From: Bryobacteraceae bacterium | Lineage (GTDB): Bacteria > Acidobacteriota > Terriglobia > Bryobacterales > Bryobacteraceae | Reading direction: 5' to 3' | Assembly: GCA_030036985.1 (NCBI GenBank) | Contig: JASHSD010000669.1 | Span: 1-5,427, forward strand | Length of the DNA stretch: 5,427 nucleotides | Shown here: positions 4,014 through 5,427 of the stretch, in pieces | Numbering within the stretch: the first letter of the stretch is position 1 | Layout: each line of letters starts with the position of its first letter | Made by a program: the position numbers and the translations under genes | The notes under the pieces: model-generated | Databases searched by the model: none | Told to the model about the DNA's origin: nothing | The model's input: only the letters and a program-made list of their open reading frames with translations

Positions 4014-5427
4014 TCATCGTAGTGAAGACGCCGTAACCCTCCGGCCGCGAGATCCATCCGTGGCAGGCGCGCCGATCCAGAGGGAGGCGCCCGCCTCCAA
4101 AATACTGCCGTCGGGCAGCGTCACCCGAACGGCGATCGGGCCGGAGTAATCGAGGTACCCGGGGATCTCGAAGTTGATCTGGCTCAACCCGGCGATCTCA
4201 AGGGGAGCGGGTCCGGCATACAAAACTGTGGCGAAGTATGGCAGCGGGCTTTGAGAGTCCTGAGAGGCAACCGCAACCTGCACCTTCAGGTTCTGCGTCG
4301 GTAACGGAAGCTGGACTAGGCTGCCATCCGCCGGCTCGGGCGTGATGCCGCCGAGTCCCGTCGCAAACAAAACCACGATCGAACCCGGTTGAGCCGGATT
4401 CTGCTGCGTGTTCAGTGTTCCGTCCTGGTTCAGCGCCACGGCATAACCGGGTGTCGCCGGATTCAGGAAGACGCCCGGAGCGGCGGCGGCAAGGCTCGCC
4501 GAAATGCAGTTCATCTCCGTGCCCTCATACGTTACGCAGACCTTCGTTACCCCCGTTGACGCCAACTCGAACGGAGCGACGGCGTTGATCTGCGTGCTGC
4601 TGACGTACAGCAGCGGCGCGGGCACGCCATCGAATGTCACCTGCGTATTCGAGACTGACGTGGGAAAGCGCTGGTCCGATCCGAGCTGCGCCGATTCCGG
4701 CAATTCCGGTCCGATCCCGGTCCCGAACAGGCTGACAATCTCGCCCGGAGCGAGCAGCGCCTCCGTCAGCGTCGCCGAATTCCCGACGCAGGTGAAATTG
4801 ATCCCGGCGGGCGCTGTTTCCGGCCCCAAGGTCAGGAGATCGCTCTCGTTCGCGCCTTGCCCCGGATTCGTCGCGGCCGAGACCAGTTCAAACGCGGAAG
4901 TCGGATTGACGGCGATCGTGGCGAGGACGGTTGGATAAGTCCCCTGCAGCCATGTCGATTCGAGCAGATTTCCCCAAGTATCGATGCGCATGAGAAAGCC
5001 GTTCGTGATTCCCTGCGCCGCCAACTGGCACGCCTGCACAGGCTGGTAAAGCGGAAGATCCACGCCGTTACTGACGCCGACGACTGTGGTCACGCCGATA
5101 GAGTCGATCGCCATCGCCGGCAGTTGGCCCACGGATGACTTGTATGTGATGTTCAGCGATGTCTCAAACTCAATGCCGGAACCGTCAGCTTCATATCTCC
5201 GCAGGAAAACGTTGCTGTTTGCATCCAGTGCGAGCACCTGGGCTTCGCCGGATGGACCGAGGCCGATCGCCATCCCCTGATCGCCGAGGTTGCCAAGGGT
5301 CGAATAGACGAACGCCGATCCCGTCGTGTTCAACTGAACCGTAAAGCTGGTGACCTGATTCAAGCCTGAAGCCGTTATCGGACTCGTCGAAACGGCGGCA
5401 TTCGGCGTAGCGGGAAAGTCGGGCGAA
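4014..5427 (-). CDS. Large secreted SBBP beta-propeller protein with C-terminal TIGR03437 domain (5' end outside window)
   Basis: The frame is open to the right edge and encodes the C-terminal 470 residues. A TTG at 5363 is not the true start, because in-frame sequence upstream (SPDFPATPNAAV) is the conserved 'DFPxTPxA' part of an SBBP repeat. Residues about 1-170 hold SBBP-type repeats (GSAFVYSTLG, about 36-45; MAIDSIGVTTVVGVSNGVDLP, about 105-124), which build extracellular beta-propellers. Residues about 215-450 are the TIGR03437 domain, made of two similar halves: APGEIVSLFGTGIGPE with APLLYVSSTQINAVAPFE, then QPGSIVVLFATGLGG with APLEIAGLSQINFEIPG. Gly, Asn, Thr and Ala abound and Cys is sparse, as in exported proteins. 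A short Arg/Ser tail (GSRGRRVTASSLR) follows. The family is probably surface or secreted; no enzymatic function is indicated and the TIGR03437 role is unknown. The last codons overlap a 28-codon ATG frame that I do not call. Confidence 0.9.
   Translation of the reverse strand, partial: SPDFPATPNAAVSTSPITASGLNQVTSFTVQLNTTGSAFVYSTLGNLGDQGMAIGLGPSGEAQVLALDANSNVFLRRYEADGSGIEFETSLNITYKSSVGQLPAMAIDSIGVTTVVGVSNGVDLPLYQPVQACQLAAQGITNGFLMRIDTWGNLLESTWLQGTYPTVLATIAVNPTSAFELVSAATNPGQGANESDLLTLGPETAPAGINFTCVGNSATLTEALLAPGEIVSLFGTGIGPELPESAQLGSDQRFPTSVSNTQVTFDGVPAPLLYVSSTQINAVAPFELASTGVTKVCVTYEGTEMNCISASLAAAAPGVFLNPATPGYAVALNQDGTLNTQQNPAQPGSIVVLFATGLGGITPEPADGSLVQLPLPTQNLKVQVAVASQDSQSPLPYFATVLYAGPAPLEIAGLSQINFEIPGYLDYSGPIAVRVTLPDGSILEAGASLWIGAPATDGSRGRRVTASSLR

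Noticed and set aside
3931..4017. 28-codon minus-strand frame whose ATG overlaps the SBBP gene's TGA (ATGA)
   Set aside because: The overlap resembles translational coupling, but the peptide has no recognisable feature and its 3' end lies within the 3935-3959 inverted repeat. An ATGA at a gene end is common by chance.
5361..5363. TTG at 5363 as the start of the SBBP/TIGR03437 gene
   Set aside because: The frame is open to the window edge and the upstream codons encode a conserved SBBP repeat motif, so the gene begins outside the window.

Overview
The window looks like GC-rich chromosome from an acidobacterium of the Solibacter/Bryobacter type. The main evidence is two protein families first defined from, and hugely expanded in, Candidatus Solibacter: a TIGR03435-type secreted protein (1372-2523, + strand) and a TIGR03437 ('Soli_cterm') domain at the end of an SBBP beta-propeller protein (4014 to the right edge, - strand). 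Assignments rest on motif recognition by eye; no search was run.

Layout: (1) 1-1094, minus strand, a secreted protein of unknown function with an N-terminal beta-rich domain and a helical C-terminal part, cut by the left edge. (2) 1095-1371, a divergent intergenic region with a candidate minus-strand promoter and a small inverted repeat. (3) 1372-2523, plus strand, a secreted two-domain TIGR03435 protein. (4) 2524-2939, a convergent intergenic region and the most structured DNA here: a lone hairpin, a GC palindrome, a possible terminator, five degenerate 14-bp tandem repeats and a REP-like double hairpin that abuts the next gene's stop codon. It also holds a minus-strand open frame of unclear status. 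(5) 2940-3653, minus strand, a small secreted alpha/beta hydrolase with a visible Ser-Asp-His triad. (6) 3654-4013, a 360-bp intergenic region with inverted repeats. (7) 4014-5427, minus strand, the C-terminal 470 residues of a large secreted SBBP/TIGR03437 protein.

Every gene whose N-terminus is visible carries a signal peptide, and the fourth belongs to a class normally exported, so this is an envelope or secretome region. The genes do not form one operon: orientation changes twice and gaps are 277-416 bp. I see no pathway joining them, and no tRNA, rRNA, CRISPR array, transposase or phage gene. No new multi-gene system is evident; the most distinctive material is the repeat cluster at 2754-2950 and the open frame running through it.
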